A stretch of DNA of 64,000 bases, taken from the NCBI GenBank assembly GCA_003151115.1, contig PLWS01000002.1, forward strand, positions 682,001 to 746,000, given 5' to 3'. Shown here in pieces: positions 15,890-23,829 of the stretch. Origin of the DNA: Vulcanimicrobiota bacterium (GTDB lineage: Bacteria > Vulcanimicrobiota > Vulcanimicrobiia > Vulcanimicrobiales > Vulcanimicrobiaceae). The notes below the pieces were generated by a model. That model saw only the letters and a list, made by a program, of their open reading frames with translations, ran no database searches and was not told where the DNA came from. Numbering within the stretch: position 1 is the first letter of the stretch; each line of letters opens with the position of its first letter. The translations under genes and the position numbers were made by a program.

Positions 15890-16930
15890 TTGCCGCTGCT
15901 CGAAGTCAAGAACCTCCGGACGACATTCAATACCGAGGACGGCTTGGTCACTGCCGTCAACGGCCTGTCGTATTCGCTCGAAGCCGGTTCGACGCTGGGC
16001 ATCGTGGGCGAATCGGGATCGGGCAAGTCGGTCAACGCGCTTTCGATCATGCGTCTTATCCAGCGGCCCGGCCGGATCGATCCGCAAAGCGAGATATTCT
16101 TCGAAGGCGAGAACCTGCTCGAAAAATCCGAATCCGAGATGCGCAAGATTCGCGGCCGCAAGATCGCGATGATCTTTCAAGACCCCATGACCTCGCTCAA
16201 CCCGGTCCTGACGATCGGCGAACAGATCTCTGAAGCGGTTCAGCTGCATTTGGGACTAAACAGGAAAGAAGCGTTCGACAAAACGGTCGAGATGCTGAAA
16301 AAAGTGCGCATCCCGCTTCCCGAAAAACGTTTCAAGGATTACCCGCACCAGTTCTCCGGCGGCATGCGCCAGCGCGTCATGATCGCGATGGCGCTCTCGT
16401 GCGACCCGCGGCTGCTGATCGCCGACGAGCCGACGACCGCGCTCGACGTCACCATTCAAGCGCAGATCCTCGAACTCATGAGCGAAATGCAGCGCGAAAC
16501 GGGCGCTGCTATTATTTTGATCACGCACGACCTGGGCGTCGTTGCCGAAGTCTGCGAAAACGTGCTCGTGATGTACGGCGGCAACATGGTCGAATACGGG
16601 GATGCGCCGCAAATATTCGACACGCCGAAAATGCCGTACACACAAGGCCTGCTCGCTTCGCTGCCGCGTTTGGACGTTCGCGAGCGCCAGCGCCTCGAAC
16701 CCATCCCCGGACAGCCGCCCAATCTGCTACGCTTGCCTCCCGGCTGCGCGTTTGCGCCGCGCTGCCGCTACCGCATGCCGATCTGCGCCGAGCCGGTTCC
16801 GGTTTACGATTTTGGCGCGGGCCACGTCGCACGCTGCTTCCTCTATGACGAGCGCGCAAAAGATCAGCGCACCATCGAAGTGGAAACGGCGCCGATCGTC
16901 AGCGCTGCCCCGGAGGCCGCCAAAACGTGA
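15890..16930 (+). CDS. Oligopeptide/dipeptide ABC transporter ATP-binding protein, OppD type
   Basis: 346 residues from TTG 15890. Walker [10 protein letters not shown]-loop [10 protein letters not shown], signature FSGGMRQRV, Walker [13 protein letters not shown] and the H-loop LITHDLGVV are intact. The C-terminal Cys-containing motif ([15 protein letters not shown]) is the oligopeptide-family extension, which can bind an iron-sulfur cluster in some members. It energises uptake of peptides or related solutes through inner-membrane permeases. The partner ATPase follows with a 4-base overlap. No permease or binding protein is in the window, so the substrate is unknown. Confidence 0.9.
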   Translation: MPLLEVKNLRTTFNTEDGLVTAVNGLSYSLEAGSTLGIVGESGSGKSVNALSIMRLIQRPGRIDPQSEIFFEGENLLEKSESEMRKIRGRKIAMIFQDPMTSLNPVLTIGEQISEAVQLHLGLNRKEAFDKTVEMLKKVRIPLPEKRFKDYPHQFSGGMRQRVMIAMALSCDPRLLIADEPTTALDVTIQAQILELMSEMQRETGAAIILITHDLGVVAEVCENVLVMYGGNMVEYGDAPQIFDTPKMPYTQGLLASLPRLDVRERQRLEPIPGQPPNLLRLPPGCAFAPRCRYRMPICAEPVPVYDFGAGHVARCFLYDERAKDQRTIEVETAPIVSAAPEAAKT

Positions 16931-18042
16931 GCGCTCAAGAGATCGCGACGGAAACGAAAACGGAGAACCTCCTCGAGGTTACCGGGCTTTACAAGTATTT
17001 CCCAATCCACGCGGGGCTGATGTCGCGCCACATCGGCGACGTGAAGGCGGTCGACGGTGTGGATTTCACGATCCCGCGCGGTGAAACGCTGGGACTCGTC
17101 GGCGAGTCTGGTTCAGGCAAGACGACCGTCGGCCGCGTCATCTTACGGCTGCTGCCGGCAACCAAAGGCGAAGTCTGTTTCGACGGCCGTCCCATTCTCG
17201 ATCTTTCGCGCGGCGACATCCGCCGGCTGCGGCGCGAGATGCAGATCATCTTCCAAGATCCGTTCGCGTCGCTCAATCCGCGCATGACGGTAGGCGACAT
17301 CGTCGCCGAGCCGCTGAAGATCCATCACCTGGCGGCGGGCAAAGAAGTGGACGAGCGCGTGCAAGAGCTGCTGCGCCTGGTCGGCTTGCAGCCATATCAC
17401 TCGAACCGCTATCCGCACGAATTTTCCGGCGGGCAGCGCCAGCGCATCGGCATCGCGCGCGCGCTCGCTGTCGATCCGAAGTTCATCGTCTGCGACGAGC
17501 CCGTCTCCGCGCTCGACGTTTCGATCCAAGCGCAGGTCATCAATCTGCTCGAAGATCTGCAGTCGAAGCTCGGTCTGACCTATCTTTTCATCGCGCACGA
17601 CTTGTCGGTCGTGCGGCACATCTCGACGCGCGTAGCGGTGATGTACGTCGGAAAATTGATGGAGATGGCTCCGCGCGACGCGCTCTACGAAGAACCGCTG
17701 CACCCGTATACCATTTCATTGCTCTCCGCGATTCCGATTCCCGATCCGCACGTCGAGCAGCGACGCAAGCGCATCGTTTTGACAGGCGACATTCCCTCGC
17801 CCGTCAATCCGCCGTCCGGCTGCCGCTTTCATACGCGTTGCCCGATCGCGTTCGAGCGCTGCAAGATCGAAGTGCCGGCGTTTAACGAATACCGGCCGGG
17901 GCATTTCGCCGCATGCCATTGGGTCGAAGAGCATGACGGGGCGCAGCCGGACATCACGGCGGCGCTCGCCGCTAAGGATTCGGCAGGCGGATCCGTCGTG
18001 GTCGCGCCCGGCTCGCTTACGGATTCAGTTCCGCCCGCTTAG
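16927..18042 (+). CDS. Oligopeptide/dipeptide ABC transporter ATP-binding protein, OppF type
   Basis: 371 residues from GTG 16927, overlapping the OppD-type gene by four bases (GTGA). The ATPase motifs are complete: [48 protein letters not shown] and IAHDLSVV. The oligopeptide C-terminal region [15 protein letters not shown] is present, with a further roughly 45-residue tail. OppD and OppF type subunits form the heterodimeric engine of peptide importers. The absence of permease genes next to the pair is unusual; they may be elsewhere or shared. Confidence 0.9.
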   Translation: MSAQEIATETKTENLLEVTGLYKYFPIHAGLMSRHIGDVKAVDGVDFTIPRGETLGLVGESGSGKTTVGRVILRLLPATKGEVCFDGRPILDLSRGDIRRLRREMQIIFQDPFASLNPRMTVGDIVAEPLKIHHLAAGKEVDERVQELLRLVGLQPYHSNRYPHEFSGGQRQRIGIARALAVDPKFIVCDEPVSALDVSIQAQVINLLEDLQSKLGLTYLFIAHDLSVVRHISTRVAVMYVGKLMEMAPRDALYEEPLHPYTISLLSAIPIPDPHVEQRRKRIVLTGDIPSPVNPPSGCRFHTRCPIAFERCKIEVPAFNEYRPGHFAACHWVEEHDGAQPDITAALAAKDSAGGSVVVAPGSLTDSVPPA

Positions 18043-18121
18043 CTCGGCGGGTAAGCGGCGGCTTCGGATCGCTTTCTGTAAAGCCAAGGGATTTCTCAGG
18101 CAGCCACTGTAGCGTTGCGGC

Positions 18122-18589
18122 ATGCGTAAAATTCTTTTCGCCCTTTCTTTAGCGCTTTTCGCGGCGCCCATTGCGGCTGCGGCTCAAGGCTTCCCGGGCA
18201 TGACGCCCGAGCAGCAGGTCCAGGTGCAAGCGCTCCGCGACACCGCAAAAACGACCAGTTTCAACGCACTGAGCGCGGATCACCGCAGCAAAGTGCAAGC
18301 CATCATCACCAATTTCAATAGCGGTTCGGTTGCCATCGCCGACGCGGTGACGCAAATCGACGCCGTTCTTACTCCCGACGAATCGACGGCCGTTCTCGCT
18401 GCCGGTCAAACGATGCGCGACGCGATGCGTAAGATGTATCAAGACGCTAACGGCGGTTCGCCGCCGCCGGGACGGCAAGGTCCGCCTCCGGGAGCTGGTC
18501 AAGGCCAGCGGCGCGCCCCGGATGCGGGACGAACTCTGCTGCAACTCGCGGCTTCGCCGGACGCATTGCGTGCGGCAAGGCAGCCGTAG
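18122..18589 (+). CDS. Small secreted helical protein with Pro/Gly-rich tail
   Basis: 155 residues. Signal peptide about 1-21 (LALFAAPIAAAAQ). The mature part to about 105 is mostly helical and Ala/Gln/Thr-rich, with MTPEQQVQVQALRD and VLTPDESTAVLAAGQTMRD. It has the flavour of Spy/LTXXQ periplasmic proteins but without a clear LTxxQ pair, so I do not assign it. A proline/glycine-rich stretch (about 110-135) follows. Its 3' 143 bases overlap the 3' end of the convergent acyltransferase reading frame. Confidence 0.6.
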   Translation: MRKILFALSLALFAAPIAAAAQGFPGMTPEQQVQVQALRDTAKTTSFNALSADHRSKVQAIITNFNSGSVAIADAVTQIDAVLTPDESTAVLAAGQTMRDAMRKMYQDANGGSPPPGRQGPPPGAGQGQRRAPDAGRTLLQLAASPDALRAARQP

Positions 18590-19745
18590 CGAATACTACG
18601 TCAGGTGACGCAAACTGCGTCACCTGACGTATTCCAAGCCATCTAAACAGCTCGGCTATGCGTGGGGTTAGCGCCGCAATCGAGCGCGACTTCACCGCTC
18701 CATACATCCAGGCGCGTTCGAAGGCGTACCAGAACATGATGCCTGCGATAACGGCGGCGCAATAACCGCCGGCCAATCGCCACGCCCCAGGCAGGAGCAC
18801 GTGTTCCTGAAAGAACGCAACGACCGGTTCGTGCACGAGATAAATGCTGTACGAAGCTGTCCCGATCGCAACCAGCGGCCGAAACGAAAGTGCGCCGCGC
18901 AGCCATTGCGTATTGCCGGCGATGACCACCAGCGCAAACATCGCAATCTGCCAAGCCGGATTGGTCTGCACAAACGTCGCGTTCTCGACGCCGAACGGGC
19001 TCGGCATCCACACGAGCGGCTCGACGAAAACGCCGATGACGATGCAGGCGGGAACGAGCAGCCAGAACCCGCGTTCGAGACGGCGTCCCGTCGCATGGAA
19101 GTCTGCAGCGACGATTCCCAAGAGGAACGGAAGCAGAACGCCTACGTCGGGCGCATGCATACGCGTGAAGCCGTAAGCAATTGACGAGGCCGCAGCCAGC
19201 GCGAGAAACGCGCGCGGAGCGCGAATCCACAGCGCGAGCGCGAGCGGAAAAAGAAGGTACCAGCGCAGCTCCACGGCGAGCGTCCAGAACGACGCGTTCA
19301 AAAAATTGGTGTGCCAGTCCAAGAACAGCGCCTGCTTCAGGACGTCCCAACCCGTGAACGGGAAGTTGGGCATGCCGCCCGGTAGCGGAATGTGCGCGGC
19401 GCTCAATCCGAGCGCGGCAAGCAAAAGTACCGCGAGCGCCGCATAGTACGGCGGAACGATGCGCACGATTCGCTTTGCAAAGAAGCGGTGCACTTCGAAT
19501 GACGCGAGTCCGTCGCGGCGCAGTTTGTGCAGTAGCGGATAGGACAGACAGAAACCGGAGAGCACGAAAAAAAGATCGACGCCGTGCGCCCCTTCGCGTA
19601 TGATGCGCGCGCCAGCAGTCCAGCCCACCGTTGTCAATGTCGTGCGGCCTACGGCGTGGTCCGCGAGCACCAGCAGCACGGCCAGGGCGCGTAAGCCGTC
19701 CAGGTATGCCACACGGCCAAGCAGGCCCGACTGTTGCCGATCCAT
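18447..19745 (-). CDS. Acyltransferase 3 family membrane protein
   Basis: 432 residues with about ten membrane helices. Family marks are YLDGLRALAVLLVLADHA with its catalytic-type His, HGVDLFFVLSGFCLSY, RFFAKRIVRIVPPYYAA and FWTLAVELRWYLLFPL. Such enzymes move acetyl or other acyl groups onto cell-surface sugars such as peptidoglycan, O-antigen or exopolysaccharide. The last 60 or so residues after the final helix have no family similarity and run through a long inverted repeat and antisense to the convergent gene. The tail may be real read-through or the protein may effectively end near 18640. Confidence 0.88.
   Translation of the reverse strand: MDRQQSGLLGRVAYLDGLRALAVLLVLADHAVGRTTLTTVGWTAGARIIREGAHGVDLFFVLSGFCLSYPLLHKLRRDGLASFEVHRFFAKRIVRIVPPYYAALAVLLLAALGLSAAHIPLPGGMPNFPFTGWDVLKQALFLDWHTNFLNASFWTLAVELRWYLLFPLALALWIRAPRAFLALAAASSIAYGFTRMHAPDVGVLLPFLLGIVAADFHATGRRLERGFWLLVPACIVIGVFVEPLVWMPSPFGVENATFVQTNPAWQIAMFALVVIAGNTQWLRGALSFRPLVAIGTASYSIYLVHEPVVAFFQEHVLLPGAWRLAGGYCAAVIAGIMFWYAFERAWMYGAVKSRSIAALTPRIAELFRWLGIRQVTQFASPDVVFATAALPHAMRPAKPRVAAEFVPHPGRAAGLDQLPEADLAVPAAANRR
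18597..18631. repeat. 16-bp perfect inverted repeat, candidate bidirectional terminator
   Basis: TACGTCAGGTGACGCA and its exact complement are separated by three bases (AAC). It lies seven bases after the stop of the secreted gene ending at 18589, between it and the body of the convergent acyltransferase. No T-tract follows on either side, so a role in termination, mRNA end protection or protein binding is open. Confidence 0.7.
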
Positions 19746-19828
19746 CTTTGTAAATGTCGGCAGAAAGGGCCGTTTGCTGAGGGCGGCTCCGGAGGGCGCT
19801 CTTGCCGCCGCGCGAATGATGCGCCTCG

Positions 19829-21865
19829 ATGCTGCATGTATTGCTCGCCGCGTCGCTCTTCACGATGTCTCAGGTGCTCTCGGCGCCGTTCGCCGGCGAT
19901 CTCACGGCATCGCCCGACGGCACGGCGGTTGCGTTTACCGCGAACGAACGCGGCCTGCACAACGTCTACTTCGCGTCCGGAATGACCGGTGCGAAGCGCA
20001 TCACGGCCTATTCTCGTGACGACGGACAGATCGTAGGATCGCTCGCGATCGTGCCGGGCGACCGCGCCGTCGTGTATGTGCGCGGCGAAGGTACCAACCG
20101 CCGCAGCGAGTATCCGAACCCGCTCTCACTTCCGATCCCGCCGAAGCAGACGATTTGGGCCGTTTCGGCAGCCGGCTCGCCTCCGGTGCACATCGGTGAA
20201 GGTTACTCGCCGCTTGTTTCTCCGCGAGGCGATCGCGTCGTTTGGCTGTTGCGCGGTCAGCCCTATTCGGCTTCTCTCAATACGAAAGGCAACAGTCCGC
20301 AAGTCGGAAACCCGGTGCGGCTTTTCTCAATCCGCGGATCGCTTTCCGATCCGGTCTTTTCGCCGGACGGGTCGCGTTTGGCGTTCACCAATTCGCGCGG
20401 CGACCATAGTTTCATCGCGATTTATGATCTCGGATCGCGCGCCCTTTCCTATGTCGCACCGTATTTTGCGAGCGACTTCGCGCCCGCGTGGTCACCCGAC
20501 GGAAAGCAGATTGCGTTCGTGCGCACGCCGGGAACCTTGGAAAACGAAGATCCGTACGTGCATTACGTCAAAGAACCGTGGAGCATTTGGACCGCTAATG
20601 CCGATGGGAGCAGCGGCCGCCAAATCTGGCAGGCGGATCGCGGAATGGGCAGCGAGTTCTACGGAACCGACAGCGGTGCGCAATTGTTTTGGTCGGGCGA
20701 TGGCCGTATAGCCTTTCCTTGGGAAAAGGACGGCTGGCGCCATCTGTATTCCATTTCCGCGAGCGGAGGGACCGCCGGGTTGCTGACGCCCGGAGACTTC
20801 GAAGTCGAGAATGTTTCGGCTTCGCCCGATCATTCGCAGCTCGTGTTTTCCAGCAATCAAGGTGACATCGATCGCCGGCATATTTGGAGCACGGGATTTG
20901 CAGGCGGAACGCCGTCGCAACTGACCGCTGGGCCGGACAGCCAGTGGACGCCGGTGGCTTTGGCATCCGGAATTGCGGCATACGTCGATGCCGGTTACAA
21001 GAATCCACCGGCCGTGTACGTCCTGCACGGAGGCGAAGCAATGGCGGTCGGGGGACCCGCCGTACCTTCTGAATTCCCGGCCGACGCCCTCGTGGAACCG
21101 CAACTCGTAACATTTCATGCGCCCGACGGTCTGCTTATTCACGCACAACTCTTCGTTCCGCACGACGATGCCGGCAAGCACTGCGCGATCATCTTCGATC
21201 ACGGCGGATCGCAGCGGCAAATGCTTCCGGGTTTTCATTATCTCGAGTTTTACACCGACCTTTATGAATCGAATCAATACTACGCAAATCACGGCTGCGT
21301 GGTTCTTTCGATAAACTACCGCAGCGGTATCATGTACGGGCACGACTTTCGCGAAGCGAAAAATTATGGCGCCGAGGGCGGAAGCGAATACCAGGACGTG
21401 CTCGCCGGCGCGAGCTTTCTGCAAAACCGGTCCGACGTCGACCCGTCGCGCATCGGCATCTATGGCCTCTCGTACGGCGGCTATTTAACGGCGCTTGGAT
21501 TGGCGCGTAATTCGGATATCTTTAAAGCCGGGGTTGACATGGCGGGCGTACACAATTGGGCGACCACGCGTGACGCGGATTATGGCCGCGCCGTCGGAAC
21601 GCCCGCCGAACGAAAGATCGCCGAGGACTCGTCGCCGGTTTCGGCCGTCGATACATGGCGCTCGCCCGTCTTTATGAGCCAGGGCGACGACGACCGCAAC
21701 GTCGAGTTCTCGCAAGGCGTGGATCTCGCGACGCGGCTGCGCGCAAAAGGCGTTGAGGTCGTCGAGATGGTCTTTCCAAACGAAACGCACGAGAATCTAA
21801 GGTTCGCGCACGTGCTGCAACTTTACGACACGTCGGCGAACTGGCTGCTGCAGAAGCTGAAATGA
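19829..21865 (+). CDS. S9-family prolyl-oligopeptidase-like serine peptidase
   Basis: 678 residues. A short hydrophobic N-terminus (MLHVLLAASLFTMSQVLSA) suggests export. Residues about 20-420 form a beta-propeller with WD40/TolB-like repeats (SPDGTAVAFTANERG, SPDGSRLAFTNSRGD, SPDGKQIAFVRTPG). The C-terminal alpha/beta-hydrolase domain has the nucleophile in IYGLSYGGYLTALG, the acid in MSQGDDDRNVEF and the His in NETHENLRF. Overall it resembles dipeptidyl-peptidase IV and acylaminoacyl peptidases. It degrades short peptides. Its stop overlaps the next gene (ATGA), so it is co-expressed with a GH20 hexosaminidase. Confidence 0.92.
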   Translation: MLHVLLAASLFTMSQVLSAPFAGDLTASPDGTAVAFTANERGLHNVYFASGMTGAKRITAYSRDDGQIVGSLAIVPGDRAVVYVRGEGTNRRSEYPNPLSLPIPPKQTIWAVSAAGSPPVHIGEGYSPLVSPRGDRVVWLLRGQPYSASLNTKGNSPQVGNPVRLFSIRGSLSDPVFSPDGSRLAFTNSRGDHSFIAIYDLGSRALSYVAPYFASDFAPAWSPDGKQIAFVRTPGTLENEDPYVHYVKEPWSIWTANADGSSGRQIWQADRGMGSEFYGTDSGAQLFWSGDGRIAFPWEKDGWRHLYSISASGGTAGLLTPGDFEVENVSASPDHSQLVFSSNQGDIDRRHIWSTGFAGGTPSQLTAGPDSQWTPVALASGIAAYVDAGYKNPPAVYVLHGGEAMAVGGPAVPSEFPADALVEPQLVTFHAPDGLLIHAQLFVPHDDAGKHCAIIFDHGGSQRQMLPGFHYLEFYTDLYESNQYYANHGCVVLSINYRSGIMYGHDFREAKNYGAEGGSEYQDVLAGASFLQNRSDVDPSRIGIYGLSYGGYLTALGLARNSDIFKAGVDMAGVHNWATTRDADYGRAVGTPAERKIAEDSSPVSAVDTWRSPVFMSQGDDDRNVEFSQGVDLATRLRAKGVEVVEMVFPNETHENLRFAHVLQLYDTSANWLLQKLK

Positions 21866-23460
21866 TCGCGGCCGTGCTGCTTGCAGCGCTGCCTTCGATC
21901 GTACCGTGGCCGCGATCGGTCCGCATGGGGAGCCATACCTTCACGTGGCAAGCGCAGCAGCTTGCAACGCACATCTACGTTCACCGCGATCCGGCGCTTG
22001 GTGACGAAGGCTATGCGTTGTCGGTAACCGCGCGGGGCGCGGAGGCGTGGGCAAATACGCACGCCGGATTGTTTTACGCCGCGCAGACGTTTGGGCAGCT
22101 TGGTCTCCGCGCCGGCGCATCGGCGCACTCCGTACAGGTTCGCGACGTGCCGCTCTATCGTTGGCGCGGTATACACCTCGATACGGCGCGGCATTTCTTC
22201 GACGTGCGCACGGTCGAGCGGTACATCGACGTGGCGGCGCACTACAAACTCAACCTCTTCCATTGGCATCTCACGGACGACCAAGCCTGGCGGCTCGTGA
22301 TTCCGGGCTATCCGGCGTTGACCGCACGCGGTTATTCCTACAGCGACGCGCAGGTGCGCGAAGTCGTCCGTTATGCGGCGCAACGTTACGTGACGGTTTT
22401 GCCGGAAATAGAGATGCCCGCGCACGCGGCTGCCGCGATTGCCGCTTACCCGCAATATGGCTGCGGGCGCAGCGGTCTCTTTTGCACCAACCGAGGGACG
22501 TACGCGTTCTTGGGAGCGGCCCTAAACCGCGTCTTCGCGCTCTTCCCTGGAGATTACGTGCACATCGGCGGCGACGAAGTCCCGCGATCGTTCGACGAGC
22601 CCTCGTTCTTGGGGCCGATTGAAGCATACGTCCGCGCACACGGCCGAAGAATGGTTGGCTGGAACGAGATCTTGAGTCCACGCCTTTCGATGGGCACGGT
22701 CGTGATGGCGTGGAACTCGATGCGGTATGCGGCTGCCGCGGCGAGGCGCGGAAACGACGCCGTGGTGACCGGATGGCCGCTCTATTTCGATGCCGCGCAG
22801 GGCGATTGGGCGCAAGAGCCGCGCGCAACTCGGCACATGAGCACGCTCGCCGAAGTCTATTCGTGGAGCGTCATGCCCGCCGGATTAACGCCGGAGCAGC
22901 AGGCACACGTTCTCGGCGGCGAAGCGGCGCTCTGGACGGAACGAATTCGCACCCCGGCACATCTCTTTTACATGCTCTTGCCGCGCGAACTCGCGCTGGC
23001 CGAGATCCTTTGGACGCCGCACGAAAATAAGAGCTGGAGCCGCTTCTTGTGGATTCTGCCCGCGCAGTTCGCGTGGCTCGACGCACACGGTTACGCTTTC
23101 CGGATACCGAACGCGGAAGTCGACGTCGCTGGCGGACATGTCGTCTTTACGGCCGTTCCGGGACAAGTGCAAAGCATCGACGCGTGGACCGATGCGCGGC
23201 GCGTCGCCGTGCAGCTGTCGTCGCCGATCGACGGAACGGTGCGTTATACGCGCGACGGCACGATGCCGGGCCCGGGCGCACCGGCCTTCACCAAACCGCT
23301 CGTGTTCGATCTTTCAACCGGCGGCACCGCGATCGTGCGCGCCGTAACGACGTTTCACGGCCGGGCCGGAGCGACGACCGAATGCCGCATCCATCGCGTC
23401 CGCGCCGCGATGCTTCCTAAAAACGGAGCGCGCTCTTGGAACGTGCTCGTTTCACCTTAG
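21862..23460 (+). CDS. Glycoside hydrolase family 20 beta-N-acetylhexosaminidase
   Basis: 532 residues. A GH20b-like N-terminal domain (about 15-95) precedes the catalytic barrel, which starts at YRWRGIHLDTARHFF and contains NLFHWHLTDDQAW, LPEIEMPAHA and the catalytic Asp-Glu pair in HIGGDEV. It removes terminal GlcNAc or GalNAc from chitin-type or peptidoglycan-type oligosaccharides by substrate-assisted catalysis. The C-terminal region (from about 420) resembles a chitobiase/beta-hexosaminidase C-terminal domain (DGTVRYTRDGTMPGPG). A weak N-terminal hydrophobic stretch suggests export. It is coupled to the S9 peptidase. Confidence 0.93.
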   Translation: MIAAVLLAALPSIVPWPRSVRMGSHTFTWQAQQLATHIYVHRDPALGDEGYALSVTARGAEAWANTHAGLFYAAQTFGQLGLRAGASAHSVQVRDVPLYRWRGIHLDTARHFFDVRTVERYIDVAAHYKLNLFHWHLTDDQAWRLVIPGYPALTARGYSYSDAQVREVVRYAAQRYVTVLPEIEMPAHAAAAIAAYPQYGCGRSGLFCTNRGTYAFLGAALNRVFALFPGDYVHIGGDEVPRSFDEPSFLGPIEAYVRAHGRRMVGWNEILSPRLSMGTVVMAWNSMRYAAAAARRGNDAVVTGWPLYFDAAQGDWAQEPRATRHMSTLAEVYSWSVMPAGLTPEQQAHVLGGEAALWTERIRTPAHLFYMLLPRELALAEILWTPHENKSWSRFLWILPAQFAWLDAHGYAFRIPNAEVDVAGGHVVFTAVPGQVQSIDAWTDARRVAVQLSSPIDGTVRYTRDGTMPGPGAPAFTKPLVFDLSTGGTAIVRAVTTFHGRAGATTECRIHRVRAAMLPKNGARSWNVLVSP

Positions 23461-23511
23461 CGCCGCCTGCGGCACGAAGGCTAACCTTGCGGCGAAGCGA
23501 ACGCGAACCAC

Positions 23512-23829
23512 ATGGCGGACGATAATGAGGATCTGCGGCAGCAAATTCTGGAAGGCCGGACCGCGGTTTCCGATCTCGGCTCGGCGATCATCGAGTATCT
23601 GGCGACGGTCGAACGCGTCACCGAGAGCGCGTCCATAGCGAGCAGCAAATATCAAGACCTGATCGGACTGGCCGACGTACCTTTATCAGAAGAACTCGGT
23701 GGAAAACTGCGCGAATCGGTCGCGCAGTTCGCGCGCGGTTCGATCGCGATGGCCACGACGTTCTCTCAGATTATGCGGACGATGCAGGAAGCGTACGAGA
23801 AACTCGAAGCCCAAACGAAAGAGGGCTAG
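23512..23829 (+). CDS. Small helical hypothetical protein
   Basis: 105 residues, acidic and predicted almost entirely alpha-helical with possible coiled-coil character (LRQQILEGRTAVSDLGSAI, IMRTMQEAYEKLEAQTKEG). It has no signal peptide, so it is probably cytoplasmic. I recognise no family. Its TAG stop is embedded in CTAG and is shared with the stop of the convergent TonB-dependent receptor. The uninterrupted helical pattern argues for a real gene rather than chance. Confidence 0.55.
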   Translation: MADDNEDLRQQILEGRTAVSDLGSAIIEYLATVERVTESASIASSKYQDLIGLADVPLSEELGGKLRESVAQFARGSIAMATTFSQIMRTMQEAYEKLEAQTKEG

